DNA of 64,000 bases, taken from positions 2,914,001-2,978,000 of the forward strand of contig NZ_JAFBCM010000001.1 in the NCBI RefSeq assembly GCF_016907715.1. Reading direction: 5' to 3'. The position numbers were made by a program, and so were the translations under genes. The stretch's first letter is position 1; each line of letters starts with the position of its first letter. This DNA comes from Tenggerimyces flavus. Its GTDB lineage: Bacteria; Actinomycetota; Actinomycetes; Propionibacteriales; Actinopolymorphaceae. Below are positions 30,818 to 39,640 of the stretch, one piece after another. The notes under the pieces were generated by a model, which worked only from the letters and a program-made list of their open reading frames with translations, did no database searches and was not told the DNA's origin.

Positions 30818-31528
30818 GTGGTGGAGCTGATCGACACGAACGTGCTGCTCGGGCGACTCCCGCGTCAGGACGTCGGGCACGACGGCTCTCCGCAGGCGCT
30901 CCTCGACACGATGGACCGCTGCGGCATCGCCAAGGCCCTCGTCGGCAACGTCGCCTCCTGGCTGCACGATCCCGAGACCGGCAACCGCGAGCTGCTCGAC
31001 CTCGTCCACGACCAGCCCCGCCTGAGCCCCGTCTGGGTCGCCCTCCCCGACACCACGAACGAGACGCCCAACGTCGTCGAACGAGCCACCCAAGCAGGCG
31101 TGCAGGCGATCCGCCTCTACCCCCTCGACCATGGCTTCGCACTCGACGGCAAGGACATCGCGCACACGATCGCGCAGGCAGCAGCGGCCGGACTGACGAT
31201 CTACACCAGCCTCGCCCAGACCAGCTGGCCAGCTATCGAGAGCCTCGCCCGCCAGCACGAAGAGCTGGAGCTCGTCGTCCAGGACCTCGGCTACCGCACC
31301 CTCCGCCAAGCGGCCGGCGTGCTCCAGCGAACGAGCAACGTCAAGGTCGACACCGCCTACCTCGCCGGCCACGGCGCCCTCGAGTGGCTCGCCGCCACGT
31401 ACGGCCCCCACCGCGTCGTCTTCGGCACCGGCTACCCCGCCCGCGATCCCGGCGAGGCCGTCACCAGGCTGCTCTGGTCCGAGCTCGACGACGCCACCGT
31501 CGAAACCATCGGGCGGGCCGCCGCATGA
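30818..31528 (+). CDS. amidohydrolase-like protein 1 of the P450 operon
   Basis: 236 residues of TIM-barrel amidohydrolase fold: short N-terminal strand MVELIDTNVLLG (no HxH metal motif: it reads DTNV), VQAIRLYPLDHGF in the middle, and RVVFGTGYPARDP near the end where active members have FGSDYP. The missing HxH and the change GSD to GTG suggest an inactive or differently acting partner. It is shorter than its neighbour. First gene of a five-gene unit; the next start overlaps its stop (ATGA). GTG 30818 or 30821 is the start. Confidence 0.75.
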   Translation: MVELIDTNVLLGRLPRQDVGHDGSPQALLDTMDRCGIAKALVGNVASWLHDPETGNRELLDLVHDQPRLSPVWVALPDTTNETPNVVERATQAGVQAIRLYPLDHGFALDGKDIAHTIAQAAAAGLTIYTSLAQTSWPAIESLARQHEELELVVQDLGYRTLRQAAGVLQRTSNVKVDTAYLAGHGALEWLAATYGPHRVVFGTGYPARDPGEAVTRLLWSELDDATVETIGRAAA

Positions 31529-32322
31529 ACGACGCCGTGCTCAGCCGCCAGCCGCTCGAAGACACCAGGATCATCGACGCCCACGCCCACCTGGGCCCGT
31601 ACAGCCTGTTCTTCATCGCCGACCACAGCCCACAGGCCATGGTCCGCGTCATGGACCGCTGCGGCGTCGACACCGCGATCCTCTCCAGCCACCGCGCCAT
31701 CCAGGAGGACGCCAGCAAGGGCAACGACGAGACCGCGCGGGCCGTCGACGACACCAACGGACGGCTCAAGGGCTACTTCGTCGTCAATCCCTGGCAGGAC
31801 CCGCTCAAGGAGCTCGAGGCCAGAGCGAACGACAGTAGGTTCGTCGGCATCAAGCTCCACCCCGAGCTGCATCAGTACGCCCTCACCAGCCCGCGCTACC
31901 AGGACGTGTACGCGTTCGCCGAGCAGCAGCGGCTCCCCGTTCTCACCCACAGCTGGCACGGCTCGCAGTACAACGGGCTCGACGAGATCGGCGCCGTCGC
32001 CGAACGGTATCCCCAGCTCACGCTCCTCGCCGGCCACGCCGGCGCCACCGGTCCCGGCTACGAGGAGATCGTCGACGTCGCCCGGCGCCACCCCAACATC
32101 CTGCTCGAGTTGTGTGGCTCGTTCGGTACGGGCCAACGCATCAAGCACCTCGTCGACGAGCTCGGCGCGCACCGCGTCGTGTTCGGCTCGGACTTCCCGT
32201 TCCTCGACCTCCGCCTCACCCTCGGTCGGGTCCTGTTCGCCCCGCTCGACGAGGCGGACCGCGGAGCCATCCTCGGCGGCAACATCGCGGCCGTCCTCGA
32301 CCAGGCGACGAAACCGGCCTGA
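31525..32322 (+). CDS. amidohydrolase 2 of the P450 operon
   Basis: 265 residues of the amidohydrolase_2 family with intact metal motifs: the N-terminal HxH (IIDAHAHLGP), the strand-5/6 His in LTHSWHGSQ and LLAGHAGA, and the Asp in VVFGSDFPFLD. It likely hydrolyses or decarboxylates a small cyclic or carboxylated substrate. Being paired with a motif-poor paralogue by a 4-nt overlap suggests a heteromer (inference). A gap of 97 nt separates it from the FAD gene. Confidence 0.85.
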   Translation: MNDAVLSRQPLEDTRIIDAHAHLGPYSLFFIADHSPQAMVRVMDRCGVDTAILSSHRAIQEDASKGNDETARAVDDTNGRLKGYFVVNPWQDPLKELEARANDSRFVGIKLHPELHQYALTSPRYQDVYAFAEQQRLPVLTHSWHGSQYNGLDEIGAVAERYPQLTLLAGHAGATGPGYEEIVDVARRHPNILLELCGSFGTGQRIKHLVDELGAHRVVFGSDFPFLDLRLTLGRVLFAPLDEADRGAILGGNIAAVLDQATKPA

Positions 32323-32419
32323 ACCCAACGCCGCCCCCGTCCGTGTCCTAGTGCGAGACGCCTGCGGGGCGGATGCCGCGTCGTTCCGCAGGCGTCCCCC
32401 TGCGCGGCGAGGAGGCGAC

Positions 32420-33979
32420 ATGGAGTACCTGGTGATCGGGGCCGGGCCGGCTGGACTCCAGATCGGGTACTACCTGCAGCAGGCGAACCGCGACTACCTC
32501 CTGCTCGAGGCCGGCGACTCTGCCGGCAGCTTCTTCAAGACGTTCCCGCGGCACCGCCAGCTGATCTCGATCAACAAGCCGCACACCGGGTACGACGACC
32601 CCGAGCTGCGGCTGCGGATGGACTGGAACTCGCTGCTCTCCGACGATCCCGACCTGCTGTTCACGCGCTACACACCCAGGTACTTTCCGCAGGCCGACGA
32701 CATGGTCCGCTACCTCGCCGACTTCGCCGTCAAGACCGGCGTCAACATCAGGTACGGCACCCGCGCGGTCCAGGTCTCACGGAACGGCGGAGGGTTCCGC
32801 GTCACCGACCAGAACGGCGATACGTACGAGACGGAGAGACTGATCGTCGCGACCGGACCGTCGAAGCCGTACCTCCCCGACGTTCCCGGCATCGAGACCG
32901 CCGAGCTCTACACCACGATGCCGACCGATCCGCAGGACTTCGTCGACCAGCGCGTGCTGATCCTCGGCAAGGGCAACTCCGCGTTCGAGACCGCCGACAA
33001 CCTGATGGAGACCACCGCGGTCATCCACGTCGCCGGGCCGAGCTCGATCAACATGTCGTGGAAGACGCACTTCGTCGGGCACCTGCGCGCGGTCAACAAC
33101 AACTTCCTCGACACCTACCAGCTGAAGTCGCAGAACGCCTTGCTGGACGGCGATGTGAAGCGTATCGAGCGTACCGACGACGGCTACGTGGTCACGTTCA
33201 GCTTCGTCCGCGCGGGTGAGGTGAAGAAGGACCTGCGGTACGACCGGGTGCTCGTCTGCACCGGCTTCCGCTTCGACCACTCGATCTTCGACGAGGACTG
33301 CCGCCCCGAGCTCGTCATCAAGGACCGATTCCCCAACCAGACAGCGGCTTTCGAGTCGACGAACATCCACGGGCTCTACTTCGCCGGCACCGTCACGCAG
33401 ATGCGGGACTTCAAACACGGCACGAACGGGTTCATCCACGGCTTCCGGTACGGCGTCCGCGCGCTCGCGAAGATCCTCGACCAGCGCTACCACGACACCG
33501 AGTGGCCGCACCTCGTCCTGGCCGCCGACCCCACCGTGCTGATGGACAACACCCTCGAGAGGGTGAACCGCACTTCGGCGCTCTGGCAGCAGTTCGGCGT
33601 GCTCGCCGACCTGATCGTCTGCGACCAGGGAGGCGCCAAGTACTACGAGGAGGTCCCGGTCGGCTACGTGCACGAGAGCGCGTTCGGGCAGTCGGCCGAC
33701 GCGTTCACGATCACGCTCGAGTACGGCCCGGACCACGACAAGTACGATCCGTTCGACGTCACGATCAGCCGGATCAAGCAGGACGAGGTCGGCGTCGCGC
33801 ACGACGCCGCGTACCTGCACCCGGTCGTCCGCCACTACCGGCGCGGCGAGCTGGTCGGCGTCCACCACGTCGCGGAGAACCTCGAGAACGAGTGGAACAG
33901 GCCGCAGGCGCACCGCGATCCGCTCCGCGCCTTCTTCGAGCGCCAGCTCGCCGACGTCCCGCAGGGTGCCACTCGATGA
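32420..33979 (+). CDS. FAD/NAD(P)-binding oxidoreductase (flavin monooxygenase / FOXRED2-like)
   Basis: 519 residues. GAGGAGG precedes ATG 32420. The N-terminal FAD loop is VIGAGPAGLQIGYYLQQA; a second Rossmann motif LILGKGNSAFETADNL binds NAD(P)H; a later VLVCTGFRFD and GLYFAGTVTQMRDF complete the flavoprotein pattern. It resembles the flavin-containing monooxygenase and FOXRED2 group. A C-terminal part of about 120 residues is extra. Its stop overlaps the start of the hydroxyacid oxidase gene (ATGA), so they are co-translated; in the operon it could oxygenate an intermediate or feed electrons to the P450. Confidence 0.85.
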   Translation: MEYLVIGAGPAGLQIGYYLQQANRDYLLLEAGDSAGSFFKTFPRHRQLISINKPHTGYDDPELRLRMDWNSLLSDDPDLLFTRYTPRYFPQADDMVRYLADFAVKTGVNIRYGTRAVQVSRNGGGFRVTDQNGDTYETERLIVATGPSKPYLPDVPGIETAELYTTMPTDPQDFVDQRVLILGKGNSAFETADNLMETTAVIHVAGPSSINMSWKTHFVGHLRAVNNNFLDTYQLKSQNALLDGDVKRIERTDDGYVVTFSFVRAGEVKKDLRYDRVLVCTGFRFDHSIFDEDCRPELVIKDRFPNQTAAFESTNIHGLYFAGTVTQMRDFKHGTNGFIHGFRYGVRALAKILDQRYHDTEWPHLVLAADPTVLMDNTLERVNRTSALWQQFGVLADLIVCDQGGAKYYEEVPVGYVHESAFGQSADAFTITLEYGPDHDKYDPFDVTISRIKQDEVGVAHDAAYLHPVVRHYRRGELVGVHHVAENLENEWNRPQAHRDPLRAFFERQLADVPQGATR

Positions 33980-35070
33980 CCCCATTGGCACTGCGCGACT
34001 TCGAGGCCGAGGCTCGGCGGCGGCTCGACCCGGCGATCTGGGACTACTACGCCGGTGGCGCGGACGACGAGGTGACCGTACGCGCGAACACGTCGGCGTA
34101 CGCGCGGATCGGCCTCGTGCCTCGGGTGCTGCGCGGCGCGTTTCATCGTCAACTCGCCGTTGACGTGCTCGGTCACCGGCTGTCCATGCCGATCCTTGCT
34201 GCGCCCACGGCGTTCCACCTGCTCGCGCATCCCGACGGTGAGAAGGGCAGCGCGCGAGCCGTCGCGGCCGCCGGGTCACTCTCGATCATCAGCATGGCGG
34301 CGACGACGGCGGTCGAGGAGATCACCGCGGCGGGCCGTTCGGCCAACCCAGACGCGGCATTCTGGTTCCAGCTCTACCTGCAACCCGACCTTGCCTACTC
34401 GCAGGCCGTGATCGAACGTGCCGAGGCCGCCGGCTGCTCGGCGCTGGTCGTGACCGTCGACTCGCCCGTCTACGGCAACCGCGAACGGGACCGGCGGAAC
34501 GGGTTCCTGGACCTGCCTGGGCTGCTCGTCGCCGAGAACACCCGCGAGCCATTGCCGACCGGCGAGTGGGGCAACCCGCGGTCGATCGGGTTCACCGGCG
34601 ACCTGTCCTGGGACCACCTCGCCTGGCTGCGCACCGCGACCTCGTTGCCCGTGGTGCTGAAGGGAATCACGCACCCGGAGGACGCGCGGCTCGCGGTCGA
34701 GAACGGCGTCGCGGCGATCGTCGTCTCCAACCACGGCGGACGCCAGCTTGACACCGTACCCGCGACGATCGACCTGCTCCCGGCGATCGCCGAGGCGGTC
34801 GACGGCCGCGTCCCGGTGGTCCTGGACGGCGGCATCCGGCGCGGAACCGATGTGCTCAAGGCGTTGGCGTTCGGCGCGACCGCGGTGGCGCTCGGACGTC
34901 CGATCATCTGGGGGCTGGCTGCCGGCGGCGAGCAGGGGGTCGGCGACGTTCTGTCGATCCTGCGAACCGAGCTCGACCGCGCGATGGCCTTGTGCGGTTG
35001 CTCATCCGTCCTCGAGGTGTCCCGCGAGCTGGTCCGTCCGGCTCCGGAGGAGTCATGGTCCCGGCTCTGA
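33976..35070 (+). CDS. FMN-dependent alpha-hydroxyacid oxidase/dehydrogenase
   Basis: 364 residues of the LldD / glycolate oxidase family. Visible: the N-terminal DYYAGGADDEVTVRAN, the PILAAPTAFHLL strand, the catalytic-His motif VVSNHGGRQLD, and the phosphate-binding DGGIRRGTDVLKALAFGATAVALGRP. It oxidises an alpha-hydroxy acid to the 2-oxo acid with FMN. Co-translated with the FAD protein (ATGA overlap), and it contains the ribosome-binding site of the P450 gene within its last codons. The mycofactocin protein MftD is a relative, but no mycofactocin genes are near. Confidence 0.9.
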   Translation: MTPLALRDFEAEARRRLDPAIWDYYAGGADDEVTVRANTSAYARIGLVPRVLRGAFHRQLAVDVLGHRLSMPILAAPTAFHLLAHPDGEKGSARAVAAAGSLSIISMAATTAVEEITAAGRSANPDAAFWFQLYLQPDLAYSQAVIERAEAAGCSALVVTVDSPVYGNRERDRRNGFLDLPGLLVAENTREPLPTGEWGNPRSIGFTGDLSWDHLAWLRTATSLPVVLKGITHPEDARLAVENGVAAIVVSNHGGRQLDTVPATIDLLPAIAEAVDGRVPVVLDGGIRRGTDVLKALAFGATAVALGRPIIWGLAAGGEQGVGDVLSILRTELDRAMALCGCSSVLEVSRELVRPAPEESWSRL

Positions 35071-36410
35071 TCGTCGGCGTGCTCGTCGTCGCCGTTGTCG
35101 CGACGTTCCCGTTCTGGCTGCCGCGGGTCGTGGTGGCGCTGCGGATCCGGATCTTCGCCCGGATCAACGGTCCGGACGGGATCGCGATCCCGGGACCGCT
35201 CGTTCCCGTCGAACGTTTCCAGCAGGTGTACGCGCATCCGGCGGCGAACGGACGCAGCAAGGGCGCCGCGCTGTCGGACCTGTTCTGGTACTGGCTCAGC
35301 CCCGGCGCGCACCTCCACCAGGAGCATCTCGAGCCGGGGGAGCGGTACGACGAGGTCGCGCGGACCACGCGGAAGATCCTTGCTGTACGGCGCGAACCGC
35401 TGGAGCAGCTGACGGCGCGCTGCGCGCAGGCCGTGTTGGACGAGCGGCGGTTCGACCGCCTCACCTTCGTCCAGCTGCGCGACCTGACGATGCCCATCTG
35501 GGCCGAGCTGTACTACGAAGTGGTGTTCGAGGAGCCCTGCCCACGCGAGGCGCGCGGGCTGATCGTCGGGAACGCGAACGACGTGGTGACCGCACTCAAG
35601 TGCACCGGACTGCGCCATATGGACCGCCGCGACGCCCTGACCCGCTACTTGAGGACCAGGGTGCACGACGTTCGGCACCAACTTCCGGACTGGATGACCG
35701 ACGAAGAGCGGGCCTTCTACCTCCAAGGGACCTACTTCAACACCGCCGTCGTGCAGATGTCGGAGGCGATGGCCCACCTTTTGATGGTGCTGGCACGACA
35801 TCCGACCCTGCAAGCGCGGGTTGACGACGACGATCTGCTGGACAAGGTGATCTCGGAGACATTCCGGATGTATCCACTGTTCGGCATCGCGCACCGCATC
35901 ACCTCCGACGAGATCGTCGTCGACGACACGACCACGCTGCCGCGCGGCTCGGTGGTGTGCTTCAACTACCCGGAGTTCCACCGCGCAGGCTATGACCACG
36001 CGGACACGTTCGACCCCGACCGCTGGGACGAGCTCGTCGCGCGCCACGTCAACTTCATCCCGTTCGGCATCGTCGCGAACCGCGCCTGCCCCGCCCGCGG
36101 CGTCGCGCCGATCACGATGCGCGTCGTCGTCCGCGAGGTGCTGCGGCGGTACGAGCTGCGCACCTCGGCCACTCATACCCGCTCGATCCCCAACCGCGCG
36201 CCGGTCCTGATCTCGCCTCGCGGACAGTCGATTTCGCCGACCTGGTTGAGGATTCGACTCGCAGCGATGCGCCTCGGCGACCGGTGGGGCGACGTGTGGC
36301 GCAGCCTCGTCCAACTCGTGCTGGGCACGTACATGGTCTGGGACGCGCGCCGCCTGCGCCTGTGTGCGCGCTACTTCGAACCGTCAGTCAGCGGTGCCCA
36401 GGGCCGGTGA
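35055..36410 (+). CDS. cytochrome P450 with N-terminal membrane anchor
   Basis: 451 residues from ATG 35055 (GGAGGAG upstream; it overlaps the previous gene by 16 nt). A hydrophobic helix at residues 3-20 anchors the N-terminus, which is rare in bacterial P450s. The ExxR motif is SETFRMYP and a PERF-like region is FDPDRW. The haem region reads FGIVANRACPARG: the Cys and the Arg two before it are kept, but the usual FxxGxRxC spacing is changed (Ala instead of Gly). It is therefore a divergent P450. Last gene of the unit; its end overlaps the convergent fusion gene by 27 nt. Confidence 0.82.
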   Translation: MVPALIVGVLVVAVVATFPFWLPRVVVALRIRIFARINGPDGIAIPGPLVPVERFQQVYAHPAANGRSKGAALSDLFWYWLSPGAHLHQEHLEPGERYDEVARTTRKILAVRREPLEQLTARCAQAVLDERRFDRLTFVQLRDLTMPIWAELYYEVVFEEPCPREARGLIVGNANDVVTALKCTGLRHMDRRDALTRYLRTRVHDVRHQLPDWMTDEERAFYLQGTYFNTAVVQMSEAMAHLLMVLARHPTLQARVDDDDLLDKVISETFRMYPLFGIAHRITSDEIVVDDTTTLPRGSVVCFNYPEFHRAGYDHADTFDPDRWDELVARHVNFIPFGIVANRACPARGVAPITMRVVVREVLRRYELRTSATHTRSIPNRAPVLISPRGQSISPTWLRIRLAAMRLGDRWGDVWRSLVQLVLGTYMVWDARRLRLCARYFEPSVSGAQGR

Positions 36411-38102
36411 CAGCGCGGCGAGGAGGTCCTGGTGGATCCGGCCGTTGGAGTACAGCCCGCCGCGCTGGTCGGGAGCGGACCCGCCGCGGTGGTCGGTGAA
36501 CGTGCCGCCGGCCTCGCGGACGAGCAGGATCCAGGGCGCGTGGTCCCAGGTGTGGCAGCACTCCACGAAGTAGGCGTCGATCAGGCCGCGGATGAGGTCG
36601 ATGAGGCCGAACGGCGTGTGCGGTTGGCGGGTGCTGGCCGGTAGCCGGTGGGCGAGTTGCCGCGGGTACGGGGCGACCAGCGCGTCGTCGATCGCCGCCG
36701 TCTTCGAGACGTGCAGTCGCCGGTCGGCTCCGCCGGTCGCGCGCTCGTGCGTGCCGGTGCCGGTCGCCGCCCACCAGCGGACGCCCAACGCCGGCGCGTC
36801 GACGACCGCCACGACGATCTCGCCTTCGCTTTCGAGGGCGAGCTGGATCCGCCAGTTCGACAAGCCGCGAGCGAACGCGCCCGTACCGTCGATCGGATCG
36901 AGGATCCACGTTCGATCGCTCTCGCCCTGGCCGCCGAACTCCTCGCCCAACACTCCGTCGTCGGGACGCAGCTCGGCTAGCGCGTCCCGCAGGAGATGCT
37001 CGACCGCTCGGTCCGCCTCGGTGACGGGGCTCGCGTCCGCCTTGATCTCCGTGGAGACGCCGCGTTCGAAGTAGTGCTGCGCGACCACCGCCGCGCGGTC
37101 GGCGAGCTCCTGCGCCAGCTCGAGGTCGGACGACTCCCTGGTGACCGGCCGGCTTGCCGGCGTCGATCGGGTGCCTGCGGCCTCGGCCTCGCGTGCCGCG
37201 GCGACCAGCGTCGGTCCCCACCACTGCTCGCGCTCGAGCCGTTCGGTGAGCATCTTCACCTGCGGCGCGATGTCGGCGCCGTGGGCCCAACGTGCGCAGA
37301 GGTAGTTGCCGAGGTTGGTCAGGTGGAACGCGCAACGCAGGTCCGCGAGCAGATCGAGGTCGCCGACGTCCGTACCCGCGACGTCGAAGTACCCGCGTAC
37401 GAACGTGGCCGCCCGGGCCACGGTGGGCCGCGCCATCGACGCGGCGATCGCGAGGTCGGCCAACCGCAGGTCCACATGGGCGAAGTCCCAGTCGAGGACC
37501 GCGGCGACGCCGTCGTCGTGCATGAGCACCTGGCCCGGCGCGAAGTCGCCGTGGGCGACCACCCGCGGGAACGACCCGATCGGCGCCTTGGCCAGGCGCC
37601 CGTGCACGTCCTCGGCCAGCCGCCGCAGCCACGCTCCCGCCGCACCGGACGCGCGCTCGAAGTCGGGCAGGATCTCCGCCATCGTTCCCCCGCCGGGGCG
37701 CGGCATCGTGAGGAACTCGTCGAGCCTGCCCCAGCCCGGGCGTTGGCCGAACGTCGCGACGGAGGCCGCGGTGTGGTCGTGGAGGGTCGCGAGCAGCCGG
37801 CCGTAGCTCGCTAGGTCCTCGACCGGGACCGCCGGGTGTACGCCGTCGACCCAGCCGAACGCGACCCAGACCGAGCCGTCCACCGGCGTCGGGCCTGCTA
37901 CGACGTCCGCGACCGGCGCGGTCCTCGCGGCGAGCGTCGTCAGGAGGTCGCACTCGTAGGTGACCTCGGGCAGCTGGCGGAACGGCGGCGACTGGCGCAG
38001 CGCGACTGGCGCGCCGCCACGAGAGGCCCGCCAGACCTTGCTGACCCGGCCGCCGACGATCGGCTCGGCGTCCGGGCCGTCGAGCCCGAGCGCGGACACC
38101 AC
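36384..38102 (-). CDS. fusion of a phosphotransferase (APH fold) and an inositol-monophosphatase-like domain
   Basis: 572 residues in one frame. Residues 1-310 are an aminoglycoside-phosphotransferase/choline-kinase fold: HGDFAPGQ at 184-191 (the usual Asn of HGDxxxxN is Gln) and DWD at 204-206. After a linker (about 311-325) residues 326-572 form an inositol monophosphatase/HisN-like domain: metal ligands GEEFGG near 386, DPIDGT at 402-407 and a WDHAPW motif near 525. Kinase and phosphatase folds joined in one chain suggest linked phosphorylation and dephosphorylation, but the substrate is unknown. GTG 38102 is the start. Convergent with the P450 gene. Confidence 0.82.
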   Translation of the reverse strand: MVSALGLDGPDAEPIVGGRVSKVWRASRGGAPVALRQSPPFRQLPEVTYECDLLTTLAARTAPVADVVAGPTPVDGSVWVAFGWVDGVHPAVPVEDLASYGRLLATLHDHTAASVATFGQRPGWGRLDEFLTMPRPGGGTMAEILPDFERASGAAGAWLRRLAEDVHGRLAKAPIGSFPRVVAHGDFAPGQVLMHDDGVAAVLDWDFAHVDLRLADLAIAASMARPTVARAATFVRGYFDVAGTDVGDLDLLADLRCAFHLTNLGNYLCARWAHGADIAPQVKMLTERLEREQWWGPTLVAAAREAEAAGTRSTPASRPVTRESSDLELAQELADRAAVVAQHYFERGVSTEIKADASPVTEADRAVEHLLRDALAELRPDDGVLGEEFGGQGESDRTWILDPIDGTGAFARGLSNWRIQLALESEGEIVVAVVDAPALGVRWWAATGTGTHERATGGADRRLHVSKTAAIDDALVAPYPRQLAHRLPASTRQPHTPFGLIDLIRGLIDAYFVECCHTWDHAPWILLVREAGGTFTDHRGGSAPDQRGGLYSNGRIHQDLLAALSPALGTAD

Positions 38103-38219
38103 GTCAGCGGCGATCGTCTCCGAGATCGCGAGCCACCTCCTCGTTCCATGATCGAACCTAGCGCCGGCTACCCGGTCGGGGCGCCGATGCTCGCACCGTG
38201 GAAGACCAACGCCGGACGC

Positions 38220-38876
38220 TCAGTCCGCGACGAGCAGCCGGTAGAGCGAGTCGGCGAGCCAGTCGCGGTAGCGCTCGGGGGACCAGCCCGTTTGCAGGAC
38301 GAGCAGGTCGTGGACGGCGAGCGCGTTCATCGTCCACAGGATGTCGCCAGCCTCGTCGACCGTGAGGCCGGCGCGGAGCATGCCCTGCTCGGTGAGGTGG
38401 CCGGCGAAGCGTTGCATGCCGGTGCGGCGCTGGTCGTCGAGCTGCTGGGCGAGCTCGGCCAGCGTCGGGTCGGTCGCGGCGGCGGTCGCGAGCGCGCGCA
38501 ACAACGGTCCGGAACGGCGGTGGATGCCGGGCTGGGTGCGCGCGTACTTCGCCAGCTTCGTCGCCGGATCGGTCTCCTCGATCACGTCCGCGATCGCCTT
38601 GCGCGCCTCGGGCGGCGTGGTCGCCCGTTCGGCGCCGCCGGCGACTGCCGCTTCGATGACGGCCTTGAACAGGCCCGCCTTGTTGCCGAACGAGCGGTAG
38701 ACGGTCTCGACGACGACGCCCGCCTGCTTGGCGACGGCGGCGAGAGTCGTGCCCGCGTAGCCGTTCTCGACGAACAGCTCCTGCGCCGTGGACACGATGT
38801 CCACGCGCGTCTGTTCGGCCTGCGCCTGCCGCCGGCTCGAGTCGTACTTGCGCCGGCTCTTGACATCGTCCGTCAT
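38220..38876 (-). CDS. TetR family transcriptional regulator
   Basis: 218 residues from ATG 38876. The TetR HTH covers about residues 20-66 (IVSTAQELFVENGYAGTTLAAVAKQAGVVVETVYRSF), with a ligand domain of about 140 residues. Divergent from a SnoaL-like gene; GGTAG-AAC-CTACC at 38879-38891, just before its start, is a small palindrome that could be its operator. The ligand is unknown. Confidence 0.88.
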   Translation of the reverse strand: MTDDVKSRRKYDSSRRQAQAEQTRVDIVSTAQELFVENGYAGTTLAAVAKQAGVVVETVYRSFGNKAGLFKAVIEAAVAGGAERATTPPEARKAIADVIEETDPATKLAKYARTQPGIHRRSGPLLRALATAAATDPTLAELAQQLDDQRRTGMQRFAGHLTEQGMLRAGLTVDEAGDILWTMNALAVHDLLVLQTGWSPERYRDWLADSLYRLLVAD

Positions 38877-38936
38877 TCGGTAGAACCTACCTGACATGAA
38901 TTAAGCTTGGATCCATCGAATCCTAGAGGGGGAACC

Positions 38937-39362
38937 ATGTCCGAGCGCAACAAGGCCGCCGCGGTGCGGCTGTTCACCGAGATCTTCCCGAATGGCACGT
39001 TCGAGGACGTGGCGGCGATCGTCCATCCCGATGGGATCGGGCACGAGGCGCAGCCGGGCTCGCCGCCCGGGCCGGAGGGCGTGTGGCGGACGATCACGTT
39101 CCTGCGGGCGACGTTCGAAGGCCTGTCGTACGAGGTGCACCACGCGCTGGCCGAGGGCGACCTGGTGGCCCTGCATCTGACGATGCACGGCAAGCAGGGC
39201 GGCCCGCTGCCCGGCGGCATCCCGGCCACCGGTAGCACGGTCGCGCTGCGCATGATGCGGGTGCTCCGCTTCGGTGCGGACGGCAAGATCGCCGAGGACT
39301 GGGGCATCCGCGACGACCTCGACATGATGCGCCAACTCGGCCTCGCCCCCTCGCCCACTTAG
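38937..39362 (+). CDS. SnoaL-like polyketide cyclase / ester cyclase family protein
   Basis: 141 residues in the NTF2-like fold: KAAAVRLFTEIFPNGTFEDVAAIVHPD at the start, VHHALAEGDLVALHLTMHG in the strands and KIAEDWGIRDDLDMMRQLG at the end, the usual ester-cyclase ending. A good GAGGGGGA ribosome-binding site precedes ATG 38937. Divergent from a TetR regulator, which probably controls it. It ends just before the second palindrome-rich region. Confidence 0.85.
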   Translation: MSERNKAAAVRLFTEIFPNGTFEDVAAIVHPDGIGHEAQPGSPPGPEGVWRTITFLRATFEGLSYEVHHALAEGDLVALHLTMHGKQGGPLPGGIPATGSTVALRMMRVLRFGADGKIAEDWGIRDDLDMMRQLGLAPSPT

Positions 39363-39371
39363 GGGGGCGCC

Positions 39372-39446
39372 GTGATCATGAACGTGATCATGAAGCCAGA
39401 CCGGCGCATACGACCGCTTGGGCTTCATGATCACGTTCATGATCAC
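39372..39446. repeat. palindrome, GTGATCATGA family, copy 4
   Basis: The arms begin GTGATCATGAACGTGATCATG and are almost perfectly complementary over 27 nt; the loop (GACCGGCGCATACGACCGC) resembles that of copy 1 (GGCGCATAGGCC). It lies 9 bp after the stop of the SnoaL-like gene. Confidence 0.9.
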
Positions 39447-39477
39447 CGCGGTGAGGCGCTGGCGAGGGGGTCGGCGG

Positions 39478-39504
39478 TTTGGATGAAGGTGCCCTTCATC
39501 CAAA
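39478..39504. repeat. palindrome, TTTGGATGAAGG family, copy 2
   Basis: Arms TTTGGATGAAGG and CCTTCATCCAAA (12 bp, perfect) with spacer TGC. Copy 1 is at 6652-6676 with spacer GCA. Confidence 0.9.
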
Positions 39505-39565
39505 CGGAGGCGTGGTGGCCGGTGTCGAGGTGGCCCCTTGGTGCTGGTGCAGCGAAGGTCTGGTC

Positions 39566-39618
39566 TGGGTCGGGGGCACCCTGGTCCCAACCTTTGGGAC
39601 CGGGGTGCCCCCGACCCA
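39566..39618. repeat. palindrome, TGGGTCGGG family, copy 3
   Basis: 25-bp arms with one mismatch and a 3-nt loop: TGGGTCGGGGGCACCC.. at 39566 and its complement ending at 39618. This is a longer form of 6193-6245. Between 39363 and 39640 no gene is present; the region lies between the convergent SnoaL-like and def genes. Confidence 0.9.
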
Positions 39619-39640
39619 AAGGGGGCGCACGAGGCGGGGG

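Noticed and set aside
30818..36410. Mycofactocin cluster
   Set aside because: Only the FMN alpha-hydroxyacid oxidase resembles a mycofactocin gene (MftD); no MftA peptide, MftB, radical SAM MftC or MftE is present.
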